A stretch of 8,687 nucleotides of DNA from VXYL01 sp047518105 (lineage in GTDB: Bacteria > Pseudomonadota > Gammaproteobacteria > Pseudomonadales > Azotimanducaceae): positions 1 through 8,687 of the forward strand of contig JAKZRQ010000156.1 of NCBI GenBank assembly GCA_047518105.1, in the 5' to 3' direction. Under the pieces are notes generated by a model, which saw only the letters and a list, made by a program, of their open reading frames with translations, was not told the DNA's origin and made no database searches. The number at the start of each line of letters is the position of its first letter. The first letter of the stretch is position 1. A program made the translations under genes and the position numbers. This document shows positions 1 through 7,700 of this stretch, piece after piece.

Positions 1-22
1 CTAGCCCGCATTTCTCACCAGG
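1..22 (+). repeat. Left terminal inverted repeat of the left MITE-like element
   Basis: The segment begins CTAGCCCGCATTTCTCACCA and pairs with 242-263 in inverted orientation with one mismatch in the outer 20 bases. It starts exactly at the first base of the window. Confidence 0.75.
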
Positions 23-241
23 CCGCTTGTCGGCGTCAAAAAGCTCTTGGGTTTCACTAGTTTGACCGCGATGTCGATGATCGTGCCGATGGCGGACTGC
101 GCTGGCCGCGCCCTCGCGGGTCTTTTGGCCCCATGCGCGCACGTGCTCCCTCAACCGTAGTCCCCGCTATGCTTTCGGTCGCGAGCACGCGCACGTGCCC
201 GTGTGTACACAGAGCCAAAATCCTCCGCGATCATCACGGCC

Positions 242-263
242 CCTGGTGAGAAATGCGGGTTAG
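242..263 (-). repeat. Right terminal inverted repeat of the left MITE-like element
   Basis: Bases 244-263 read TGGTGAGAAATGCGGGTTAG, the inverted copy of the window's first 20 bases with one substitution. It lies at the edge of the minus-strand gene relic at 260-451 and probably marks the insertion point. Confidence 0.75.
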
Positions 264-451
264 CGTTGTTGAGGAGCCGTCATCCGGTTCTGGACGCCGT
301 CGGGCAGCACCCGGAAGGCGAGCAGGGCCTGGACGCGGGGATTGCCGAAGCGCAGAGCGGAGGCGCGCTGGCCGTCGACGAGGCGCGACCGCCCTGTTCG
401 ACGACGTGCCGGTGGTCGCTGTCTGGGATCGGCACCTTGGCTCCGGTTCAA
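260..451 (-). pseudogene. Probable gene relic cut by the left MITE-like element
   Basis: A 63-codon minus-strand reading frame, opening only at a TTG, contains a protein-like segment, DGQRASALRFGNPRVQALL, followed by a short hydrophobic stretch and QNR. It then runs into a stop at the right end of the 1-263 element. The segment reminds me of C-terminal regions of some widespread transposon-associated hypothetical proteins that carry a D-G-Q-R-A-P-x-L-R-F-G-D-P-R-V-like motif; this is recollection, not a search. If correct, the gene is broken at its 3' side by the element insertion and at its 5' side by loss of an open frame (in-frame TGA about 30 bases upstream). There is no ribosome-binding site, and the upstream part is Arg/Pro-rich as expected of non-coding GC-rich DNA. 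It is unlikely to make a functional protein, and it could simply be noise. Confidence 0.3.
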
Positions 452-556
452 CGGCGTCTCGTCATTGTACAGTCCTCATCGGATGGCGTGGCTGGCCGGA
501 GGCGGCGCGGGCCGGTGCAGCGGCGAACTGGCGCGAACCGTCGGCCTGACTGTTGA
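264..556. other. Leader region of the operon; no promoter recognised
   Basis: About 290 bases separate the left MITE-like element from the first operon gene. Apart from the minus-strand relic at 260-451 I see no convincing gene: the plus-strand frames here are Arg/Ala/Gly-rich and lack start signals. No clear -35/-10 pair, operator palindrome or riboswitch-like structure stands out. The promoter of the operon presumably lies here or within the element, but I cannot place it. Confidence 0.5.
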
Positions 557-3500
557 ATGTTCGTGCCCGCCCACGTACCGTTTTCCCGCATGGTCGCGCA
601 CCCGATTCATCGCCGCTACTACGCGGAGGAACTCGTGCGGCTGCGGCGCGCCGGCGAACGCCTTCGGCAGGTGGCGTCGCAGCGCCGAAGCCGGGTCGAT
701 CCCAATCCCCACCAGATCGACGCGGTGATGTTCGCGCTGCGCCGAATCCCGGAAGGCGGCTGCATCCTCGCCGACGAAGTGGGCCTCGGCAAGACCATTG
801 AAGCCGGCCTCGTGATCGCGCAACTGCTTGCGGAGGGAGCGAGCCGGGTTCTCGTGGTGGTGCCGCGTCCGCTGCTGGGGCAATGGCAGAACGAACTCGA
901 CGACCTGTTCGGCATTGCTGCGGCGGAGGCGACGGACGAGAAGGTCGACATCGCCGGTCCGGGCGTTTTCCTGGTCGGCCGCGAGTACGCAGGCGGCAGC
1001 CGCGGGTTCGAACGCCTGACGGCGGGGCCGCCCTTCGATCTCTGCCTGATCGACGAAGCCCACGAGGTGTTCGCCGGCATCCATCGGCGGTTCGACAGCG
1101 ACGGCGGCTACCGCGACGACAGCAGGCACGCGCTGACCGCGCATCGGGTGCGCGAGGTCATCGGCGCCTCGCCGGTGCTGTTGCTGACGGCGACGCCGAT
1201 TCAGAACACGCTGACCGAACTGTGGGCGCTGGTCCAGTACGTCGACCGCAGCGGCACGCTGCTCGGTGCGAAGCCGGTGTTCGAGGAGGTCTTCTGCGCC
1301 GGCGGCGACGGACGCCGGGTCGCGGCCGAGCAGGCCCAGGAACTCAAACGCCGGCTTGGCACTGTGGTGCAGCGCACGCTGAGGCGCCAGGCGCAGGACT
1401 TTCTCGACAAGCCGTTCGTCGGTCGCTGCGCCCGGCTGTTCGAGTACCGCATGAGTCCGGCCGAGCGCGCCCTCTACGACGACGTCACCGAGTATCTGCT
1501 GAGGCCCCGGCTGTGCGCGTTCCAAGGACGCTCGCGCCAGTTGCTGCTGCTCGGCTTCCACCGCCGCATGGCGTCGTCGACGGCGGCGCTCGCCGCCAGC
1601 CTTGACCGGGTCGCCGACCGGCTGCGGTCGATGCTTGGCGGCGAGCAAGACGCCGATGCGGTTGCGTCGTTCGCGGACGATCTCGAAGACGATCCTGCGG
1701 ACGTCGGCGCTTCCGCCGACCACACGGATGCCGACGCAGCGGTTGGTGGAGGTGGCGCGGCCGCCGCGCCGGAAGCGGCTGCGGTGCGCGACGAGTTGGC
1801 GCTGGTGGAGGACTTCGTGCGCCGCGCCAACGCGCTGCCTCGCGACAGCAAGGCGCAGAGCCTGGTCACCGCTGTGCGGATGGTCATGGCCCGTTCCGAG
1901 GATCGGCGTAAAGTGGTGATCTTCACCGAGTCGCTCACTACCCAGGACTACCTGCGCGATCTGCTCCTCGCTCAGACCGAACTCGACGAGACGGACATCA
2001 CCCTGTTCCGCGGCGTCAACGATTCGCCGCGTGCCCGCGAAGCCATGCGGGTCTGGCGGGAAGAGAAGGAGGGCGGCGTGCCGGCGCATCAGCGGTCGAG
2101 CCCGAGTGTGGCGATGCGCCGCGCCCTGATCCACGAATTCCAGACCCGCTCGGTAGTGCTGATCTCCTCCGAGGCCGGCGCGAAGGGCCTTAACATGCAG
2201 TTCTGCGACACCGTCGTGAACTATGATCTGCCCTGGAATCCGCAGCGCATCGAGCAGCGCATTGGTCGCTGCCACCGCTATGGGCAGCAGCGCGACGTCA
2301 CGGTCATCAACTTCCTCGCCAAGGACAACGAGGCACAGCGGCTGACTTTGGAGATACTCAGCACCAAGCTCGACCTGTTCGGCAGGGTGCTCGACGCGTC
2401 CGACGTGGTGTTGCAGACGCCTCGGTCGGAAGCGTCGGAGGATCTCGCCTCGGCGCTCGGCCCGGACTTCGAAACCGAAGTGCGACGCATCTGGGACCGA
2501 GCGCGGTCGGTTGGCGAGGTCGAGGACGAGTTGCGCCGCCTGCGCGACAAACTGGAAGGTCGCCGACAGGAGTTGGAGCTTGTTCGCGGGCGCACCATGG
2601 GTCTGATCGAACGGAGTCTCGACGAGTCCGTCCGCGACGTCTTTCGCGGCATCCAAACCGATCTCCCCAAAACCCTCGCCAAGCTCGACGCGGAACTCGA
2701 ACGGGTGCTCACTGCGTATCTCGACGCCATCGACGTCGCTTGGGGCGGCACCGAGCGCGGCGGTCGGCGCGTGTTGCACATCGGCGCGTCCAGGCGGCTG
2801 CCGGCCTTGATCGCCGCCGGCACCACGGTGGCGCTCGGTTCGGCCCGCGACAGTGCCGCCCGCAGCGACGGTGCCGCTCGTGGCGGAGTGGCCGACATCG
2901 GCTCGCTGCACGTCGCCCATCCGCTGATCGAGGCGGCGGTGGCCGAGGCCCGGCGGGCCGGGGCCGGTGCGTTCCGGGTTCGTTTCCATCTCGGCGCGGA
3001 CGCCCCCGAGGTGCTGCGCCGGCATCGCGGCGTGCGCGGCCGGCTGGCGCTGACGAGAATCGCCTATCGCGGCTTCGAGCGAGAAGACCGGCTGCGCTCG
3101 ACGGCGGTGTTCGAGGATGCCGAAGTCCTGCGGCCCGCGGCTGCGGCGCTCGACCTCGTGCGCCAACGCTGCGAGGACGTCGGCGTCTTCGATCCGCCGC
3201 TGGCGGTCACCGCCGAGCACCTGGACGAGGTTGTCGACGAGGAGCTGTTTCTCGACCAGTGCGTCGCGGCGGACCACGACCGATCCGGTTTCGAGAGCGC
3301 CATGGATCAGCTCGACCAACACATCGCCGACCGGATGCTGGTCTCGCGCCGCGCCCGGGACCGCTGCGCCAAGCGCCTCGCCGCCGCCGAACGCCAGCGC
3401 GACGGTGCGCTCGGTGCCGACAACCGCGCCCGCGCCGTGGCGCGGGTGGGTGAGTTGGAGACCGAAATCGAAGGCATCGACGAGCGGATCGCGCAACTCG

Positions 3501-3610
3501 CGGCCCGCGACGACGACGTCTATCGACGCTGGAAGGACAACGCGCACCAGCGCCGCTTCCAGCGCCCGGAAACCGAACGGTTGCTGACCGCCGAGTTTGT
3601 GATCGCGTGA
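557..3610 (+). CDS. SNF2/RapA-type DEAH helicase-like ATPase
   Basis: A 1017-aa superfamily 2 ATPase expected to translocate on double-stranded DNA or remodel protein-DNA complexes in the cytoplasm. Lobe 1 carries Walker A DEVGLGKT (residues 73-80), motif Ia VVPRPLLGQW (101-110), DEAH (166-169) and motif III TATP (211-214). Lobe 2 carries motif IV KVVIFTES (452-459), motif V SSEAGAKGLNMQ (537-548) and motif VI QRIEQRIGRCHRYGQ (563-577), so all catalytic motifs are intact. An acidic, Ala/Gly-rich linker (about 360-412) separates the lobes. The C-terminal 400 residues contain a coiled coil (about 643-730), a mixed domain and a second helical stretch ending in LLTAEFVIA. This tail resembles the roughly 950-1050-aa helicases found beside restriction and defence genes, including DISARM DrmD, rather than chromatin remodelers. 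The start at 557 directly follows an in-frame TGA (554-556). No Shine-Dalgarno is seen; the ATG at 590 (codon 12) is an alternative. It is the first gene of the operon. Confidence 0.93.
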   Translation: MFVPAHVPFSRMVAHPIHRRYYAEELVRLRRAGERLRQVASQRRSRVDPNPHQIDAVMFALRRIPEGGCILADEVGLGKTIEAGLVIAQLLAEGASRVLVVVPRPLLGQWQNELDDLFGIAAAEATDEKVDIAGPGVFLVGREYAGGSRGFERLTAGPPFDLCLIDEAHEVFAGIHRRFDSDGGYRDDSRHALTAHRVREVIGASPVLLLTATPIQNTLTELWALVQYVDRSGTLLGAKPVFEEVFCAGGDGRRVAAEQAQELKRRLGTVVQRTLRRQAQDFLDKPFVGRCARLFEYRMSPAERALYDDVTEYLLRPRLCAFQGRSRQLLLLGFHRRMASSTAALAASLDRVADRLRSMLGGEQDADAVASFADDLEDDPADVGASADHTDADAAVGGGGAAAAPEAAAVRDELALVEDFVRRANALPRDSKAQSLVTAVRMVMARSEDRRKVVIFTESLTTQDYLRDLLLAQTELDETDITLFRGVNDSPRAREAMRVWREEKEGGVPAHQRSSPSVAMRRALIHEFQTRSVVLISSEAGAKGLNMQFCDTVVNYDLPWNPQRIEQRIGRCHRYGQQRDVTVINFLAKDNEAQRLTLEILSTKLDLFGRVLDASDVVLQTPRSEASEDLASALGPDFETEVRRIWDRARSVGEVEDELRRLRDKLEGRRQELELVRGRTMGLIERSLDESVRDVFRGIQTDLPKTLAKLDAELERVLTAYLDAIDVAWGGTERGGRRVLHIGASRRLPALIAAGTTVALGSARDSAARSDGAARGGVADIGSLHVAHPLIEAAVAEARRAGAGAFRVRFHLGADAPEVLRRHRGVRGRLALTRIAYRGFEREDRLRSTAVFEDAEVLRPAAAALDLVRQRCEDVGVFDPPLAVTAEHLDEVVDEELFLDQCVAADHDRSGFESAMDQLDQHIADRMLVSRRARDRCAKRLAAAERQRDGALGADNRARAVARVGELETEIEGIDERIAQLAARDDDVYRRWKDNAHQRRFQRPETERLLTAEFVIA

Positions 3611-3638
3611 ACGATACGGACAGGGGATTTCCCGATGC

Positions 3639-3646
3639 GAAGGAGA
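3639..3646 (+). promoter_or_regulatory. Ribosome-binding site that favours the GTG start at 3652
   Basis: GAAGGAGA lies a few bases ahead of the GTG at 3652-3654, at optimal Shine-Dalgarno spacing. No comparable site precedes the upstream in-frame GTG at 3607. Starting at 3652 also makes the protein begin just before its first catalytic strand, as is normal for SbcD/Mre11 proteins. Confidence 0.65.
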
Positions 3647-3651
3647 ACGAA

Positions 3652-4779
3652 GTGGCGCTGACCTTGCTGCACACCGCCGACTGGCACCTCGGTCGTCGTT
3701 TTCCATCCTTCGACCGCGATCAGGAGTTGCGGCTAACCCGGGCGCGGCTCGAGGTCGTCGGTCGCATCCTGGACCTGGCCGAGAGCCGAGGCGTGGATGC
3801 CGTGCTCTGCGCCGGCGATCTGTTCGATCAGCCGGCACCGGACAAGCAGTGGTGGGGCGGCGTGTTGAGCGAGTTCCAGCGGCGCGAATGGCGCCGCCCG
3901 GTGGTGCTGCTACCGGGCAACCACGATCCGCTGACACCGCGCTCCCTCTATCACCGCGACCACCCGTTCCGCGCGGGTCTACCGGGCTACGTACATGTCG
4001 TGGACGAGCCGGGCTGGCAACTGCCCGTCGGCGACGGTGCGGTGATATTCGCATGCCCGTGTACTTCGCACGCCGGTCAAACCGGTCTCGTCGATTCGCT
4101 GCCGGTGCGGCAAGCGGGCGACGAGCGCATCCGCATCGGCCTTGTCCACGGCCAGACCTTCGACATCGAAGGCCACCAGACGAATTTCCCTATCGTCCGC
4201 GGCAGTGCGGCGGCGCGCGGGCTCGACTACCTGGCAATCGGCGACACCCATGCGTTCCGCGACGTCGAGCCGGACGCGCCTGCGCCCACGGTCTATCCGG
4301 GCGCGCCGGAAGCGACCAATTTCGGCGAACGGGACACCGGCAACGTCGCCATCGTGTTCTTTCCGCTGGATCGCCGTCGCCGGGCCCTGGTTCGGCCCGA
4401 GGCGGTCGGCTTGTGGACTTGGCGCGAGGCGACCTGCCGGTCCATCGCGGAACTGCGGGCGCTAGGCACCGACCCCAATCTGCGCAAGACCGTGTTGCGC
4501 TTGGCCCTCGACCTGACGGTGCCGATGGCGGAGTACGACGAGGCCGAGCGCATCCTGAGCGAACTCGGCGGTTCGATGGCGACGACGCCGCGCGTTGGCG
4601 TCCTCGCCGTGGACCGCGGCGGCTTGCGCCTCGCCACCGACGCGCCGATCGAGTTCGGCGCCGAACTGCCGTCCGTGCTGCTCGCCGCCGCGCGCCGCCT
4701 GCAGGCCCGCGCCGAGACCGAACCGGCCATCGCCGAGCGCGCGCTGCATCAGCTCTACCGACTGGCGCGGGAGGGCTGA
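3652..4779 (+). CDS. Mre11/SbcD/YhaO-type metallophosphoesterase nuclease
   Basis: A calcineurin-fold metallophosphoesterase, probable DNA nuclease subunit of a complex with the next gene's ATPase. In the 375-aa form starting at 3652 the metal-site motifs are ADWHLG (D10, H12), CAGDLFD (D56), PGNHD (N90, H91), LVHG (H166) and GDTH (D198, H200). All are in the order and spacing of Mre11/SbcD, where the last motif is usually GHxH; here its first His is Asp. YPGAPEATNFGE (about 215-226) follows, as expected after the phosphodiesterase core, and a roughly 120-residue C-terminal region resembles a DNA-binding or ATPase-docking cap. The length is typical of SbcD/YhaO. A longer 390-aa frame from the GTG at 3607 overlaps the helicase stop by four bases (GTGA), but it adds a polar leader without conserved character and has no ribosome-binding site. 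There are only three bases between this stop and the next start, so translation of the two subunits is probably coupled. Confidence 0.92.
   Translation: MALTLLHTADWHLGRRFPSFDRDQELRLTRARLEVVGRILDLAESRGVDAVLCAGDLFDQPAPDKQWWGGVLSEFQRREWRRPVVLLPGNHDPLTPRSLYHRDHPFRAGLPGYVHVVDEPGWQLPVGDGAVIFACPCTSHAGQTGLVDSLPVRQAGDERIRIGLVHGQTFDIEGHQTNFPIVRGSAAARGLDYLAIGDTHAFRDVEPDAPAPTVYPGAPEATNFGERDTGNVAIVFFPLDRRRRALVRPEAVGLWTWREATCRSIAELRALGTDPNLRKTVLRLALDLTVPMAEYDEAERILSELGGSMATTPRVGVLAVDRGGLRLATDAPIEFGAELPSVLLAAARRLQARAETEPAIAERALHQLYRLAREG
4769..4775 (+). promoter_or_regulatory. Ribosome-binding site of the SbcC/YhaN-like gene
   Basis: GGGAGGG, embedded in the last codons of the phosphoesterase gene, lies seven bases before the ATG at 4783. 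This supports that start and suggests translational coupling across the three-base gap. Confidence 0.6.
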
Positions 4780-4782
4780 GCG

Positions 4783-7700
4783 ATGTGGATCAAAAGCCTC
4801 GAAGTCACCGACTGCGCGGGCATCGCGTCCGCCTCGGTGGACCTCGAACCCGGCCTCAATGTCTTGCACGGGCCGAACGAACTCGGCAAGTCGACCTTGG
4901 TCAAGGCGATCCGCGCGGCTCTGCTGCTGCAATCGTCGTCCACCGCCGCCGACGAATTGCACGATTGGCAAGCGGACGCGCCGCCGACGGTGACGCTGAC
5001 CTTCGAGCAGGAAGCGCAGCGCATTTGGCGCGTGCGCAAGCGCTTCGGCAGTGGCGGCTTCACCTATCTTGATTTTTCCTGCGACGGCGAGGATTTCAGC
5101 CAGGACTACAAGGGGCGCGAAGTCGACGGCGAGTTGCGCAACATTCTTCGCTGGGGCATCGAAGCCCCGGGCGGGCGCGGCGGTAAACGCGGCGTGCCGG
5201 AATCGTTCATCACCACGGCGCTGCTCGGCGCGCAGAGCGACGTGGTCGCCATCCTAGGCCGCAGTCTCGCGGGCGACCCCGCCGATTCCGGGCGAGAACG
5301 GCTCACCGAGGCATTGCAGGCGATGGCGGAGGACCCGCGTTTCAAGCGCGTCGTCGCGGCGGTGCAGGACAAGGTCGACGAGGCGTTCACGGCGACGGGA
5401 CGAAAACGGTCCGGCCAGGCTTCGCCGTGGGCCCGGATTCGCGAGCAACGCCGGGATGCCGAGGCTAACGAGACCAACGTCCGCCACCAGGTCGAAGACA
5501 GCGAAGGCGCGCGACTGCGGATCGAGGAATTTAGCAGGGAGCTGCTCGAAGCGCAGGCCGAGCAGGAGTGCGCGCGGGCGCTGCTCGACGATTTGCGGTC
5601 GGCGCGCGACCAGCGCCGAGAACGTGCCGCGGCCGAAGAAGAGCTGGCCGTTGCGGAGACCGAAGTCGAGCGCATTCAGGATCTCTTCGCCCGGCGCGAC
5701 GCGACGGTCGCCGCAGTCCGAGACGCACGCAAGGAAGGCTTGGAACTCGAAGCCGTGCTGCGCGAAGCCAAGGTGGCCGGCGATGCCCTCGCGCCCCGGG
5801 TCGAGGCGGCGCGGCAAAGCGTTGGTCGACTTGAAACGGGCGCTGACGAGCAGCAACGGCGGCTGCGCGAGGAGGAGACGAGAAATCGGCTGCTGACGTT
5901 GGAGCACCGTCGGAAGGAACTCGGCCGCGACCTCGAACGCGCCAATGAGCTGGCTACGCTCGATGCGGAAGTCACCACTCTCGCCGCGGACGTCGAACAA
6001 CGCGAAACGGATCTTGGCCAAAAGCACACCCTTCTGGGTCAGGCGCAGGACGCCTCCGAGAAGGACCGCGATGACCTCGACGATCTCGACCTTGAGCGTC
6101 ATTGCGGGCGGCATCTTGCGGCGGTGCACGCGGCGCGAGCGGCCGAAGCGGCTTTCGCCGCCGCCGAAAACCACGCCGAGCAGGCTGCGTCGCACGCACG
6201 CGATGCCGAGGCGGCTCGCGAAGAGGCCGATGCCTTCGACGCGCCCACGGCCACCGAACTCGACCGCTTGAGAACCTTGGACACGGACCTGCGCATCGCG
6301 CGCGCAAGACTGGCCGTCGGCCTCGTCGTGGATGTCGCTCTGCAACGAGCCGGTGACGCCGAAGTCACCATCGACGGCGACTCGCGGCAGGTACGAATCG
6401 ATGCCGGTGAACAGGCCGGGTTCGAGGCCAAGCAGGAACTGCGCTTGGATTTGGCCGGTATCGGCGTTGTCCACGTGCGCGGCGGCGACCGTGATCTGGC
6501 GCACGCCGCCGCTGCTGCGGAGCAACGTTGGGACGGGGCGGCGAAACCTGCCTTCGCCCGCACCGGCTGCGCGACGCTTGCCGACTTGGAAGATCTCCGT
6601 GAGAGGGCCGACGCGCGGCGCAAGGCGGCGGATGACTCGGGCCGCCAAGCCGCCGAGGCGCAGGTGCGCGCCGAGGACATTGACGAGCTCGAACGCCGCG
6701 TCTTCGTCGCGAACGCAGAGGCCAAGCGACGCCGCGGCGTGCTTGCCGGACACCTCGACGAGAACGAGTCCGTCGATGAATACGTAGCAGGTCTCGACGA
6801 GCTGCCGGACGACGAACCCGCCATCGAGAGAGCCATCGATAAACTGAACAAGGCGATTCAGGAGCGCGAGGGGCTCTGCCAGCGGATGGAGACCAGGGTC
6901 GCCGGCGATGAGCGCGACATCGCGAACCTTCACGCGCAGCTAGCCGGGAAACGAAGCACGCTGGCGGAGCAAGGTGAGGCCGGCGGCGATTGGCGCAAGC
7001 TTCTCGCCGAGGCCGACGCCAAACTCGACGGCCTGCGGCGCGACCGGGAGGCGACCGAGGCCGAGTTGCTGGCCATTGGCGTCGAAGCAGGCGAGGAAGT
7101 CGACGCCGCGCGGCAGGAACGCGACGATCTGGTCACCGAGGAGACCCGGTTGGAGCAGACGTTGGCCGAGGTGAACGAACAAGTAGTGGCCACCAGCCAG
7201 CGACTTGCCCGGCACGAAGGCGAGGCGGCGATGCTCGGCGCGCAGACGGATGGCGAGGACTTGGATGCCGCGAGAGTCCTTCGCGATCAGTGTCTCGCCA
7301 GACTCGACGCGCTGCCGGCGGGCGACGATGACATCGATCCTGCGGCGCTCGACGACGCCGAACACGCCGCCGCCGAAGCCGGCGGGCGTGTTCAGCAACT
7401 CGAAATGCGACTCCACACCGCTGCGGGCGCACTTTCCCAGGTCGGTGGCCAGTACATCGAGGAGCAGGCCGAACTGGCGCGTCAGGCCGTTCGGGCCCTG
7501 GACGACCAGGAACGGGAACTCGAGCTCGAATACGGCGCTTGGCGGCTACTGCGCGAGACCCTGGCCGAAGCGGAACAGGAAGACGCCGTGCATCTCGGCA
7601 ACGCCCTCGTGCGGCCGGTCAGCGAGCGCATGGCGGACTTGACCGGCGGCCGCTACGGCGACCTCGCGATCGGTCCCGGGCTCGACGCCACCGGCATCGA

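Larger units (their letters stand above)
1..263. mobile_element. MITE-like non-autonomous transposable element (left)
   Basis: The two ends form a terminal inverted repeat. Bases 1-20 and the reverse complement of 244-263 agree at 19 of 20 positions (G/A difference at position 4), and the match continues through CCAGG into GGCCG if a 2-base indel is allowed. The element is about 263 bp and has no credible reading frame, so it cannot encode a transposase. The interior holds weaker paired segments (TTTTGGC at 123-129 with GCCAAAA at 214-220; ACGTGCTC near 141 with GAGCACG near 183), consistent with a fold-back MITE. The left flank lies outside the window, so no target-site duplication can be tested. 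Both ends carry TA just inside the outermost base (C-TA-G on the left, T-TA-G on the right), so a TA-targeting element is possible but unproven. I cannot name the parental IS family by eye. Confidence 0.65.

Noticed and set aside
203..728. Several overlapping plus-strand frames upstream of the helicase
   Set aside because: They are Arg/Pro/Ala-rich, mutually overlapping and without Shine-Dalgarno sites; one runs into the helicase gene in another frame.
557..3610. Interpretation as part of a DISARM system
   Set aside because: The helicase is reminiscent of DrmD, but no DrmA, DrmB, DrmC or methyltransferase is present in the window and the downstream partners are SbcCD-like.
476..4054. A 1192-codon open frame on the minus strand
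   Set aside because: It lies antisense to the helicase and nuclease genes, is rich in Arg/His/Ala/Gly, has no domain motifs or ribosome-binding site, and is explained by GC-rich codon bias of the plus-strand genes.
5254..6933. A 559-codon open frame on the minus strand
   Set aside because: It is fully antisense to the coiled-coil region of the ATPase, has no recognisable domain, and is a shadow of biased third positions.
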